Assembly (NCBI RefSeq): GCF_009177095.1
Contig: NZ_AP021861.1
Span: 806,001 to 870,000, forward strand
Length of the DNA stretch: 64,000 bases
Source: Lacipirellula parvula
GTDB lineage: Bacteria > Planctomycetota > Planctomycetia > Pirellulales > Lacipirellulaceae
Direction: 5' to 3'
Position numbers and translations under genes: made by a program. The notes beneath the pieces were generated by a model, which was not told the DNA's origin, did not search any database, and saw nothing but the letters and a program-made list of their open reading frames with translations. Positions 41,367-49,252 of this stretch are shown in pieces. Every line of letters starts with the position of its first letter. Positions within the stretch are counted from its first letter, which is position 1.

Positions 41367-43352
41367 CTACATCCGCTCAACAACTTCGATGCCGAGCAGG
41401 TCAAGGCCGCGCGCCAGCGTTCGCGACGTGAGGTCGCACAACAGCAGCCGGCTCGTGCGCAGGTCGTCGTTCTCCGCTTTCAGCACCGGGCAGTTCTCGA
41501 AGAACGACGAATACTTCCCCGCCAATTCGTACAGATAGTCGGTGAGGTAGTTCGGCCGGTAGTCGCCGACGACGCGGTCGAGCGCTTCGCTGAACTGCAG
41601 AATCGCGACGCCGAGGGCCCGTTCGGCCGGATGGTCGACCGAGATCCGCGCGCCGCTCGCTCGCAGCTGGTTCGGATCGACGCCACCCTTGCCAAAAATG
41701 CTGCTGACGCGGGCGTAGCTGTACTGCATGTACGCCGCGGTGTTGCCGGTCATCGCCAGCATCTTGTCGTAGCTGAACTTGTAGTCGCTCGTGCGATTGT
41801 GCGCGAGGTCGGCGTACTTGATCGCCCCGATGCCGACCCGTTCGGCGACGATTTGCCGCTCGTCGATCGAGAGCATTGGCTCGGGCCGCGCGTCGTCGTT
41901 CGCGCTGACGATCGCTAGCGCTCGCTCGACGGCTTCATCGAGCAGTCCGCTGAGGCCGACCGACGAGCCCGATCGCGTCTTGAACGGTTTGCCGTCGTCG
42001 CCGAGCACCGTGCCGAAGCTGATGTGCTGGAACTCGACGTTCTCGATGCCCCACAGTCGCGCGGTGGCGAACAGCGAATCGAAGTGGAACGACTGCCGAT
42101 GGTCGACGACGTACAGCATCGCGTCGGGCTTCCACTCCCGCATGCGGTAGGCGATCGTCGCGAGGTCAGTCGTCGCATAGAGAAACGCCCCGTCTTTCTT
42201 TTGCACGAGGAACGGCGCCTCTTGCCCCGGCAGGAAGACGCACATGGCGCCGTCGCTCGGCTTCGCGAGGCCCTTGGCTTTCAGGTCGGCAACGACGCCG
42301 GCGAGATCGCCTTCGTAAAAACTTTCGCCAAGGGCGTAATCGAACGTCACGCCGAGCCGCTTGTAGGTCTCTTCGATTTCCGCGAGGCACGGCGGCAGGA
42401 ACCGCTCCCACAGCGCGCGGTTCGTCGCGTCGCCCGCATGGAGCGCGGCCGTTTCGGCGAGCACCGCTTGGCCGATCGTCGGATGTGCGTTGGCGAGCGC
42501 CTTTTGCTTCGTGTCGGCTTCGAACTCGGTGATCTTTGCTTCGAGTTCCTTGTACTCGCGCCGTAGGTCGGCGAGTTGGCCTTGGGCCTGGCTGATGCGC
42601 TTGGCGTGCTTCTTCTGCTCAGCCGGGTCGGCAGGCGTCGGCGCGAGTTCGAGCTGCGAGACGCGGCTTTCTTGCTCGCCGACCTTCGTCGCCGCGGCCG
42701 GCAGCGCTTCGTCGCGCACGGCGTGGTACTCGACTAGCGAGTTCACGAGCCGATAGAGCCGCGTCAGCTCCGGCACCGGCGTCTTTTTGAACGCCGCTTC
42801 ATCGCCGAAATGCTTCCAGCCGTAGATGATCATCCCGAACTGGGTGCCCCAGTCGCCGATGTGGTTGTCGCTGATCGTCCGATGGCCGACGAACTTCAGC
42901 ACGCTGCAGAGGGCGTCGCCGATCACCGTCGAGCGAATGTGCCCGACGTGCATCGGCTTGGCGACGTTGGGCGACGAGTAGTCGACCACATACGTCCGCG
43001 GCGCCGCGACGGGGGCGATGCCGATGCGGTCGACGTCGGGGAGCGCTGCCTGCAGCTTCGCGGTGACGAACGCATCTTTCAGGCGCAGGTTGATGAACCC
43101 GGGGCCGGCAATCTCGGGCGTCTCGCAGAGGTCGGCGACGTTCAGCTTCTCGACGAGCGCCGCCGCGACCTCGCGCGGCGGCTTGCCGAGCCGCTTGCCG
43201 AGCGGCATCGCGCAGTTCGCTTGGTACTCGCCAAACTTCGCATCCTGGCTGGGGAGCACCATCGCAGCGAGCTCCGCGACCCCCTGCTCGGCGCCCGCCA
43301 CCTCGACCAGCGCGGTTGCGACGCGTGCTCGCAGTTCAGCCAAAATGTTCAT
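41367..43352 (-). CDS. argS: Arginyl-tRNA synthetase with an extra helical insert
   Basis: ArgS charges tRNA-Arg. It has the N-terminal Arg-tRNA-binding domain, the HIGH-like KPMHVGHIRST at residues 133-143, an RSG-containing KTRSGSSVGLSGLL loop and the anticodon-binding domain with YMQYSYARVSSIF. At 661 residues it is about 80-100 longer than typical. The excess is a charged, coiled-coil-like insertion at about 210-295 (VGEQESRVSQLELAPTPADP, AQGQLADLRREYKELEAKI). The C-terminus ends IEVVERM. It lies downstream of rsfS on the same strand, separated by a repeat. Confidence 0.96.
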   Translation of the reverse strand: MNILAELRARVATALVEVAGAEQGVAELAAMVLPSQDAKFGEYQANCAMPLGKRLGKPPREVAAALVEKLNVADLCETPEIAGPGFINLRLKDAFVTAKLQAALPDVDRIGIAPVAAPRTYVVDYSSPNVAKPMHVGHIRSTVIGDALCSVLKFVGHRTISDNHIGDWGTQFGMIIYGWKHFGDEAAFKKTPVPELTRLYRLVNSLVEYHAVRDEALPAAATKVGEQESRVSQLELAPTPADPAEQKKHAKRISQAQGQLADLRREYKELEAKITEFEADTKQKALANAHPTIGQAVLAETAALHAGDATNRALWERFLPPCLAEIEETYKRLGVTFDYALGESFYEGDLAGVVADLKAKGLAKPSDGAMCVFLPGQEAPFLVQKKDGAFLYATTDLATIAYRMREWKPDAMLYVVDHRQSFHFDSLFATARLWGIENVEFQHISFGTVLGDDGKPFKTRSGSSVGLSGLLDEAVERALAIVSANDDARPEPMLSIDERQIVAERVGIGAIKYADLAHNRTSDYKFSYDKMLAMTGNTAAYMQYSYARVSSIFGKGGVDPNQLRASGARISVDHPAERALGVAILQFSEALDRVVGDYRPNYLTDYLYELAGKYSSFFENCPVLKAENDDLRTSRLLLCDLTSRTLARGLDLLGIEVVERM

Positions 43353-43383
43353 GCGACATTTTCTCTTTGTTACTAGAAGAAGA

Positions 43384-43512
43384 TCTCACGCAAAGGCGCG
43401 AAGGCGCAAAGGAATGCAAGAGTTTAGACAGCGACAAGTGAACGGCTCCCGATACGCGTTGAATCAATTCTTCTCTGCGTATTTCTTTGCGCCTTCGCGC
43501 CTTTGCGAGAGA
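43384..43512. repeat. Paired-arm repeat (CGCAAAGGCGCGAAGGCGC / GCGCCTTCGCGCCTTTGCG)
   Basis: The two arms are near-perfect complements separated by about 70 bp. It starts 31 bp upstream of argS and ends next to the stop of rsfS. Similar GCGCCTTCGCGCCTTTGCG words appear in intergenic DNA of several phyla; no function is established. Confidence 0.75.
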
Positions 43513-43513
43513 C

Positions 43514-43915
43514 TTATTCGCCAGCCTTCTCAGCAGGCGCCGATTCCTCAGGCTTCCAAGGCAGCGGGACGCGCTGGGCTTCGCTCCAGAAATCTTCAAG
43601 CGCGTAGAACTCGCGCGTTTCGCCGTCGAACAGATGGATCACCACGTTGCCGTAGTCGAGCAGGATCCAGCGGCTTTCCTGGTACCCTTCGATTCCCATC
43701 CGCTTGTCCTTCAGTTCGTCCTCGAGCACGTGCTCGATTTCTTCGCTGATGGCGTGGAGCTGCCGGCGGCTGTTGCCGGTGCCAATGACGAAGTAGTCGA
43801 ACACCGGCGTAATCGTCCGCATGTCGAGGATGACGATGTTCTCGGCGCGGTTTTCTTCAGCCGTGCGGGCGGCGGCGATCGCCAGTTGGTAGCTGCGGTC
43901 GGCGGCGGACTTCAA
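43514..43915 (-). CDS. rsfS: Ribosomal silencing factor
   Basis: RsfS (Iojap/YbeB) binds L14 and blocks subunit joining in stationary phase. The 133-residue protein has the typical ENIVILDMRTITPVFDYFVIGTGNSRRQLHAISEEI core and EGYQESRWILLDYGNVVIHLF. The start is a TTG at 43915, since a stop lies 8 codons upstream and no ATG fits. The acidic Ala/Pro/Glu tail (EESAPAEKAGE) is variable in the family. It probably heads a transcript with argS. Confidence 0.92.
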   Translation of the reverse strand: MKSAADRSYQLAIAAARTAEENRAENIVILDMRTITPVFDYFVIGTGNSRRQLHAISEEIEHVLEDELKDKRMGIEGYQESRWILLDYGNVVIHLFDGETREFYALEDFWSEAQRVPLPWKPEESAPAEKAGE

Positions 43916-44212
43916 TGGATCGGATGACGTAGCGATAGCTCAACTCGTTGGCCGCGGGGCGGCGCGTAAACATGAAGCGGTGCGACGTGCGGCCCGGCCT
44001 TATTAGCCAAGGGCCAGCGCGTTGCGCGAAAGCCTGAAATTGTAACCTATTTTCGTGTGCAAAGGGAGTGCCGAAGCGGGCGGGCAAATGCCGGTAAATC
44101 TCGAAAAAGTAGCCTTCGACAGGCAGCCCGTCACGCCTGCTGTTCCCGCTCTGCGAGCGATACAATGCGGCGACCACTCCCACCGCTGTCACGCACTCCA
44201 GGAATTCCCGCG

Positions 44213-44695
44213 ATGTCCGACTGGATTGAACCCGGCCAAAAGGCGCCCGCTTTCACTCTGACAGCCGACGACGGCTCGAAGGTTCGCCTGGCCGATCTCG
44301 CCGGCAGCCCGGTCGTCCTTTACTTCTATCCCAAGGACGACACCCCCGGCTGCACGAAGGAGGCCTGTGCCTTCCGCGATCTCAAGAAGGATTTGCAGAA
44401 GCATGGGGCCAAGGTGTTCGGCGTTAGCGCCGACGACGTCGCCAGTCATGTGAAGTTCCGCGACAAGTTCAAGCTGAACTTCCCGCTGCTCGCCGACGTC
44501 GATCATGCCGTCGCCGAAAAGTACGGCGCGTGGCGCGAGAAAAATATGTACGGCAAAGTGTCGATGGGTATCCAGCGCAGCACCTACCTCATCGACGCCA
44601 CGGGCAAAGTGGCGAAGGTGTGGAAGCGAGTGCAAGTCGACGGGCACGATCAAAAGGTTCTTGAAGCGCTCGGTGAGCTGCAGAATGACGAATGA
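44213..44695 (+). CDS. bcp: Peroxiredoxin, Bcp/PrxQ type
   Basis: From the ATG at 44213 the protein reads MSDWIEPGQKAPAFTLTADDG. It has YFYPKDDTPGCTKEACAFRD, the PrxQ peroxidatic Cys plus resolving Cys separated by four residues. FPLLADVDHAVAEKYGAW and RSTYLID are also typical. It reduces peroxides using thioredoxin. The last residues (ELQNDE) and the stop come from a GAATGACGAATGACG repeat that abuts the gene. Confidence 0.93.
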   Translation: MSDWIEPGQKAPAFTLTADDGSKVRLADLAGSPVVLYFYPKDDTPGCTKEACAFRDLKKDLQKHGAKVFGVSADDVASHVKFRDKFKLNFPLLADVDHAVAEKYGAWREKNMYGKVSMGIQRSTYLIDATGKVAKVWKRVQVDGHDQKVLEALGELQNDE

Positions 44696-44788
44696 CGAAA
44701 TCCGAATGACGAATGGAGGACGCAAGCGATTGCCAATTCAGCGTCCCCGTCCTCCATTCGTCATTCGTCATTCTGGCTTCGTCATTTC
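44683..44788. repeat. Paired-arm repeat (GAATGACGAATGACG / CGTCATTCGTCATTC)
   Basis: Tandem words AATGACG at the left face CGTCATT words at the right over about 105 bp. It overlaps the final codons of bcp and ends 38 bp before the MFS gene. Confidence 0.7.
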
Positions 44789-44825
44789 TTCCCCCGCTCT
44801 GGTCTAGTCCCGCAAAGAACCGCGC

Positions 44826-46133
44826 ATGCCGCTGCCTAACGCATTCCGCGCGCTCGCTCATCGCAACTACCGCCTGTTCCTCGTGGGACAGGGGGTGTCG
44901 ATGATGGGCACGTGGATGCAGACGACCGGCTTGTCGTGGCTCGTCTACAAACTGACGAACGACTCGTTTCTGCTGGGGCTCGTTTCTTTTTGCGGGCAGA
45001 TCCCCGCGTTCTTTCTCTCGCCGCTTGCCGGCGTCATGTCCGATCGCTTTGATCGCCGGCGGACGCTGTTCGTGACGCAGACGATCTCGATGATCCAGGC
45101 CGTGTCGCTCGTGGCCCTTACCTGGACGGGGCACATCGAGATCTGGCAGATCATCGCGCTTAGCGCCGTGCTCGGCATGGTGAACGCGTTCGACATGCCG
45201 ACGCGGCAGGCGTTTTTGTCTGATATGGCGCCGACGCGGGTCGATTTGCCGAACGCGATCGCGCTCAACTCGTCGATGTTCAACCTGTCGCGGCTCATCG
45301 GCCCGGTCATCGGCGGCGCCATCCTCGCCAGGTGGGGCGCCACGGCCTGCTTCTTGGCGAACGCCATCTCCTACACTGCGGTGATTGCCGCGCTGGCGGC
45401 GATGACCAATTTGCCCATCCGCGTCGCTCCGCGGCTTGGCCGCGTCAGCAGCGGTTTGGCGGAAGGGTTTAAGTACGCGTTTGGCTTCGCACCAATTCGC
45501 GCGCTGCTGATGATGATCGCCATGGTCAGCTTGCTCGGCATGCCGATCTCGACGTTGCTCCCCGTGTTCGCGAAAGACGTCCTACATGGCGAAGCGCAGA
45601 CGTTCGGCTACTTACTCGCGGCGTCGGGAGCTGGCGCTCTCACTGGGGCGCTCTATCTCGCGAATCGCCGCAGCGTCGTTGGGCTCGGCAAACCAATCGG
45701 CGGCGCCGCGGTCACGTTCGGCGCCAGCATGATCGCTTTTTCCTTCTCGCAGAGCGTGCTCCTGTCCTGCGGCATCTTGCTGATCGCGGGATTCTCGATG
45801 TTGCTGACGCTTGCCGGTTGCAACACGCTGTTGCAGACGATTGTCGACGACGACAAGCGGGGCCGCGTCATGAGCCTGTATGCGATGGCGTTCATGGGAA
45901 CCGTGCCAGTTGGCAGCTTGCTCGCCGGCACGCTGGCCAATCAGTTCGGCGCTCCGCTTGCCGCGCGGATCAACGGCGTGCTGTGCATCGTTGGCGCCGC
46001 GGCGTTCATCTTGCGACTGCCGGCGTTGCGGAAGCAGGTGCTGCCGATCTACCAGCGCGTGGGCCTTGTGCCGCCGATCACCGCGGCGGTGGAAGCGGTC
46101 GCTGAACTTCAAGCGGCGCCCGAAGACGCGTAG
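44826..46133 (+). CDS. MFS transporter (EntS/MFS_3-like), 435 aa
   Basis: Twelve hydrophobic segments are present. N-terminal ALAHRNYRLFLVGQGVSMMGTWMQTTGLSWLVY resembles the EntS/MFS_3 group of proton-driven exporters. The loop between helices 2 and 3, SDRFDRRRTLFVTQ, is the MFS motif A (GxxxDRxxRR). The substrate is unknown; relatives export siderophores or drugs. It follows bcp on the same strand after a repeat, so co-transcription is uncertain. Confidence 0.88.
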   Translation: MPLPNAFRALAHRNYRLFLVGQGVSMMGTWMQTTGLSWLVYKLTNDSFLLGLVSFCGQIPAFFLSPLAGVMSDRFDRRRTLFVTQTISMIQAVSLVALTWTGHIEIWQIIALSAVLGMVNAFDMPTRQAFLSDMAPTRVDLPNAIALNSSMFNLSRLIGPVIGGAILARWGATACFLANAISYTAVIAALAAMTNLPIRVAPRLGRVSSGLAEGFKYAFGFAPIRALLMMIAMVSLLGMPISTLLPVFAKDVLHGEAQTFGYLLAASGAGALTGALYLANRRSVVGLGKPIGGAAVTFGASMIAFSFSQSVLLSCGILLIAGFSMLLTLAGCNTLLQTIVDDDKRGRVMSLYAMAFMGTVPVGSLLAGTLANQFGAPLAARINGVLCIVGAAAFILRLPALRKQVLPIYQRVGLVPPITAAVEAVAELQAAPEDA

Positions 46134-46413
46134 GTTCGACTTCTAGCTCGCCGGCAGCACGCAGTGGCTTCTATTCTTTTCTCACTTCAGTACACACGCT
46201 ACGCGGACGATCGCGCACGTACATGCGCGTCGCGGTAGGCCCGTCGGGCGTGCACTTCTGTCGGGCTAAAAGCCGAATCTGCGCTCGTTTTCAGAGTGAC
46301 ACACTACTGTCACTCAACTCTCATCTGCCACATAGTTGACGCGTTTTGACTGTCCGTAACAATCGACCTCGCTTGCTCAGTTTCACATCGCGTCGCCTCG
46401 TTGCAGGAGCTGA

Positions 46414-49191
46414 ATGATGGGTCGATCAACCGGGAGAATGGCACTCAACTTGTTGCTGGCAGGCTGTTGCCTCGTCGCGAGCGGCGGCCGCGTTGCGGGG
46501 CAAACTCCGTCACTGGAGGATCCGAGCGCTGCGATCTCCGGCCCAATTCTCGTGGGGCATGAGGCGTCGACGAAGTCGTCGACGCAAGTCGTGCCTACGG
46601 CGCATGAAGAAGCACTCCCCTCCCCTGCAGCTCAACCGCTGCCTACCGTTGCCGCGCCGCACTCGCATTCGGCGCCTGCCGCGTCGCCGCCGATCACCGA
46701 CGTCATCATGTTGATCGACGCCACGCAAACGATGGCTTGGCCGTCGGGCCGCGAGCGTCGCATGGCGATTGCGCAGTGGGCGGCGCTCGACATCGCCGAC
46801 GGCGTCCCGGAAAACATTCCCGCCGCGTTCGTCGCGCTGCATGACGAGGCGACCGCGCTGCGGCAACTGCTGCCGCTCACCACCGATGGCCGCGGCCATC
46901 TTCGCCGCACGGTGATGCGACTCGTTCCTGCCGGCGAAGGGAAGCTCGACAAACTGCTGGTTGAAGCCCGCCGCTTGCTCGCCTCGAAGCCAGACGCCGT
47001 GCCGCTCATCGTGCTGGCGACCGACGGCGTCGATTGCGATCCCTTCAGCCACGGCGCCCCGATCCGCGACTTGGCCCAAGCTTACGGCGACCGGCTTTAC
47101 TTCCAAGTGATCGGCGTTGGCGACAACCACATTATTTCGGCGAAGCTGCGCGATCTCGCCAACCAAGGCGGCCGGCACGGCGAGTACAGTTCGGTGAAAT
47201 CGCACGCCGAGCTGCCGACCGCCCTCAGCCGTTGCCGGCAACTCTTTGAGCAAATCGCGCTGGACCGCGCCGCCCGCGCGAAACGGCAGGCGGCGGATCT
47301 CGCCCACTGCCGCATCGATCGCGTTTCGTTGGAGAAACAGCTGGAAGCCCTGACGCTGGCGAACGGAAAACTGAACGAACAGCTCCGCATCACGCTCGCC
47401 AAGAACACCGAGCTGTCGCAGCAAGTGAAGGATCTCACCCGCGAGCGGAATGCATTTTCCGATCAGGTTGTGATCCTCAAAGCAGAGAAGGAAGCGCTGC
47501 AACTCGAGAACGCGAACCTCGCGACCGACAACCAACGCCTCGCACTAGAGAATACGAAGCTTACCGATGAAAGCGCCGCTCGACTTGCCACGATCGAACG
47601 CCTGACGACCGAAAAGCACGACGTCGAACTCAGCCGCGACGGTTATCGCCGCGCCTACTGGACGTGGCTGGTGCTCGCGCTCACCTTCTTGGCACTGCTC
47701 ATACTCGCCACGCTCCTGTGGTGGTTCCGCACGATCCGCTTGCTCGATCGGCTCGCCGGCGTCACGAAAGAGCGCGACGACTGGAAGAACGACCATGCCG
47801 GCCACTCGGTGAAACTCGACGAGCAGGCCGAGGAGATTCGCTGCTTGCAGCACAAGCTGGCCGAGTGCCGCGACCGCGCCGGCGACCTGCAGGGCGAACT
47901 CGACCGCTCGCGCGACGACAACGAACGGCTCACCGAGCAGAAACGACACCTCAAGTGCGAACTGGAAGAATGCGAAACGCGCGGTCACGAACTGACGCGC
48001 GAACTCGATCGCTACAAGGACGAATGCGGCGATCTGGGCCAAGATACGACGCAGCTGAAGGCTCAGATCGAGGAAATGTCCGACCGTTACAAGCGGCTCA
48101 AACGTAAGTACGAGGAGCTTGAGCACCGCGCCCACGCCTCGCACCACGAAGTCGATCAAACACGCAATGCCCTGCATGAATGCCGCGCCCAAGCCGGCCG
48201 CCTGGAAGAACGGCTCGACCACTGCTCGCAGTCGAAGGGGGATAAAGATCGCCGGATCCATGAGCTAGAGCATTTGGTGAGTGCGTCGCGCGAAGAAGCC
48301 CAGCGGCTGAGCGACAAGCTCCGGCGCTGCCATGAACGAAGCGAACAGCACTCGCAAGAACTGCTGCGCGCCAGCACCGCGGGAGCGGCGGCGGAGAGCC
48401 GCGCTCAGCAACTTGAACGAGCTCTCCATGAATGTCAGCGCGGATCGCTCATTTCATCCGCCGCCGCCTCGCGTGCTGAGCAAGAAGCCGCTTTTGCCGC
48501 GACGCTCGGCGCCACCCGCGAAATGGCCGCGAACGGTCGGCAGCATCACGATTGCTGCCACAACCACGCTCCGGCTCAGGCGCCGGTGATCGTTGCTCAC
48601 AACACTCCCTCGCATTCCGCGGCGTCGCCGCTGAGCGGTTCGGCCCCTGTGGGCGGCGGCGTACCAGTTGGCGGTGCGCCAGTGGGAGGAGCGCCGGTAG
48701 GCGGAGCACCGGTTGGCGGCGGCGTCCCCGGCGCCACTGCGGCGGGCGGGCCGTCGGCGCCAGTCGCCGGTGCTGCTGGCACCGGCGGCGTCGCTGCGGG
48801 GGCGCCTTCAGCTCCCTCCGCCCCGACGGCCGCATCTGGCCCTGCCTCTGGCGGAGCCTCGGGCGCCGCGGGATCGGCGCCAGCCTCGAGCGGCCCGGCT
48901 GGCGCTACCGCCGGTCCCGCGGCTTCCGGCCCCTCTGCCGCCGGTTCGCCAGGAGGCGCGTCGACCGCTGGCGCAGCTGGCCCAGCGGCGGGGCCTGGTC
49001 CTTCAGGCGCGGCCGCCGGTCCGGCTGCAGGTCCAGCTGCAGGTCCGGGCGGAGCAGCAGCTGCAGGCGGCGGGGCGGCTGGCCCCGGCGCAGGGGGCGG
49101 CTCGCCTCCTGGCGGCGGCGGTGCTCCCGGCGGCGGCGGTGGAGGACTCGGCACGTTAGTCGACTTGGCTGGCAGCGTCCTGGGGATCTGA
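46414..49191 (+). CDS. Putative lipoprotein with vWA domain, two coiled coils, one TM segment and Gly/Ala/Pro-rich tail (925 aa)
   Basis: Not assigned to any family I know. N-terminus: a signal with a good lipobox (LLAGC, Cys18). A von Willebrand A domain spans about 95-280, with MIDAS residues DATQT (102-106) and LATDGVDCD. A coiled coil (about 290-410) leads to a membrane helix at 413-439. A second long, Cys- and His-containing coiled coil (about 445-690) follows. Residues about 730-912 are rich in Gly, Ala, Pro and Ser (APVGGAPVGG...), then a hydrophobic end GGLGTLVDLAGSVLGI. The ATG at 46414 has GGAG 5 nt upstream. It probably forms a long membrane-spanning scaffold. The gene at 49253 follows after 61 bp. 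Confidence 0.75.
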   Translation: MMGRSTGRMALNLLLAGCCLVASGGRVAGQTPSLEDPSAAISGPILVGHEASTKSSTQVVPTAHEEALPSPAAQPLPTVAAPHSHSAPAASPPITDVIMLIDATQTMAWPSGRERRMAIAQWAALDIADGVPENIPAAFVALHDEATALRQLLPLTTDGRGHLRRTVMRLVPAGEGKLDKLLVEARRLLASKPDAVPLIVLATDGVDCDPFSHGAPIRDLAQAYGDRLYFQVIGVGDNHIISAKLRDLANQGGRHGEYSSVKSHAELPTALSRCRQLFEQIALDRAARAKRQAADLAHCRIDRVSLEKQLEALTLANGKLNEQLRITLAKNTELSQQVKDLTRERNAFSDQVVILKAEKEALQLENANLATDNQRLALENTKLTDESAARLATIERLTTEKHDVELSRDGYRRAYWTWLVLALTFLALLILATLLWWFRTIRLLDRLAGVTKERDDWKNDHAGHSVKLDEQAEEIRCLQHKLAECRDRAGDLQGELDRSRDDNERLTEQKRHLKCELEECETRGHELTRELDRYKDECGDLGQDTTQLKAQIEEMSDRYKRLKRKYEELEHRAHASHHEVDQTRNALHECRAQAGRLEERLDHCSQSKGDKDRRIHELEHLVSASREEAQRLSDKLRRCHERSEQHSQELLRASTAGAAAESRAQQLERALHECQRGSLISSAAASRAEQEAAFAATLGATREMAANGRQHHDCCHNHAPAQAPVIVAHNTPSHSAASPLSGSAPVGGGVPVGGAPVGGAPVGGAPVGGGVPGATAAGGPSAPVAGAAGTGGVAAGAPSAPSAPTAASGPASGGASGAAGSAPASSGPAGATAGPAASGPSAAGSPGGASTAGAAGPAAGPGPSGAAAGPAAGPAAGPGGAAAAGGGAAGPGAGGGSPPGGGGAPGGGGGGLGTLVDLAGSVLGI

Positions 49192-49217
49192 TCACGCTCA
49201 GCGCCGCCGAGCGTGAT
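49191..49217. promoter_or_regulatory. Hairpin in the intergenic space of the vWA / PPIPV gene pair
   Basis: ATCACGCTC and GAGCGTGAT form a perfect 9-bp stem with a 9-nt loop directly at the end of the vWA gene. It lacks a T tract, so it may dampen or stabilise the transcript between the two genes rather than stop it. Confidence 0.4.
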
Positions 49218-49252
49218 GGTCGTCCCATGAAACAACTACCAAGAGACGCCTG

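Noticed and set aside
43857-44192. 111-codon minus-strand frame overlapping the start of rsfS
   Set aside because: Its overlap with a known gene in another frame and its random composition argue against coding.
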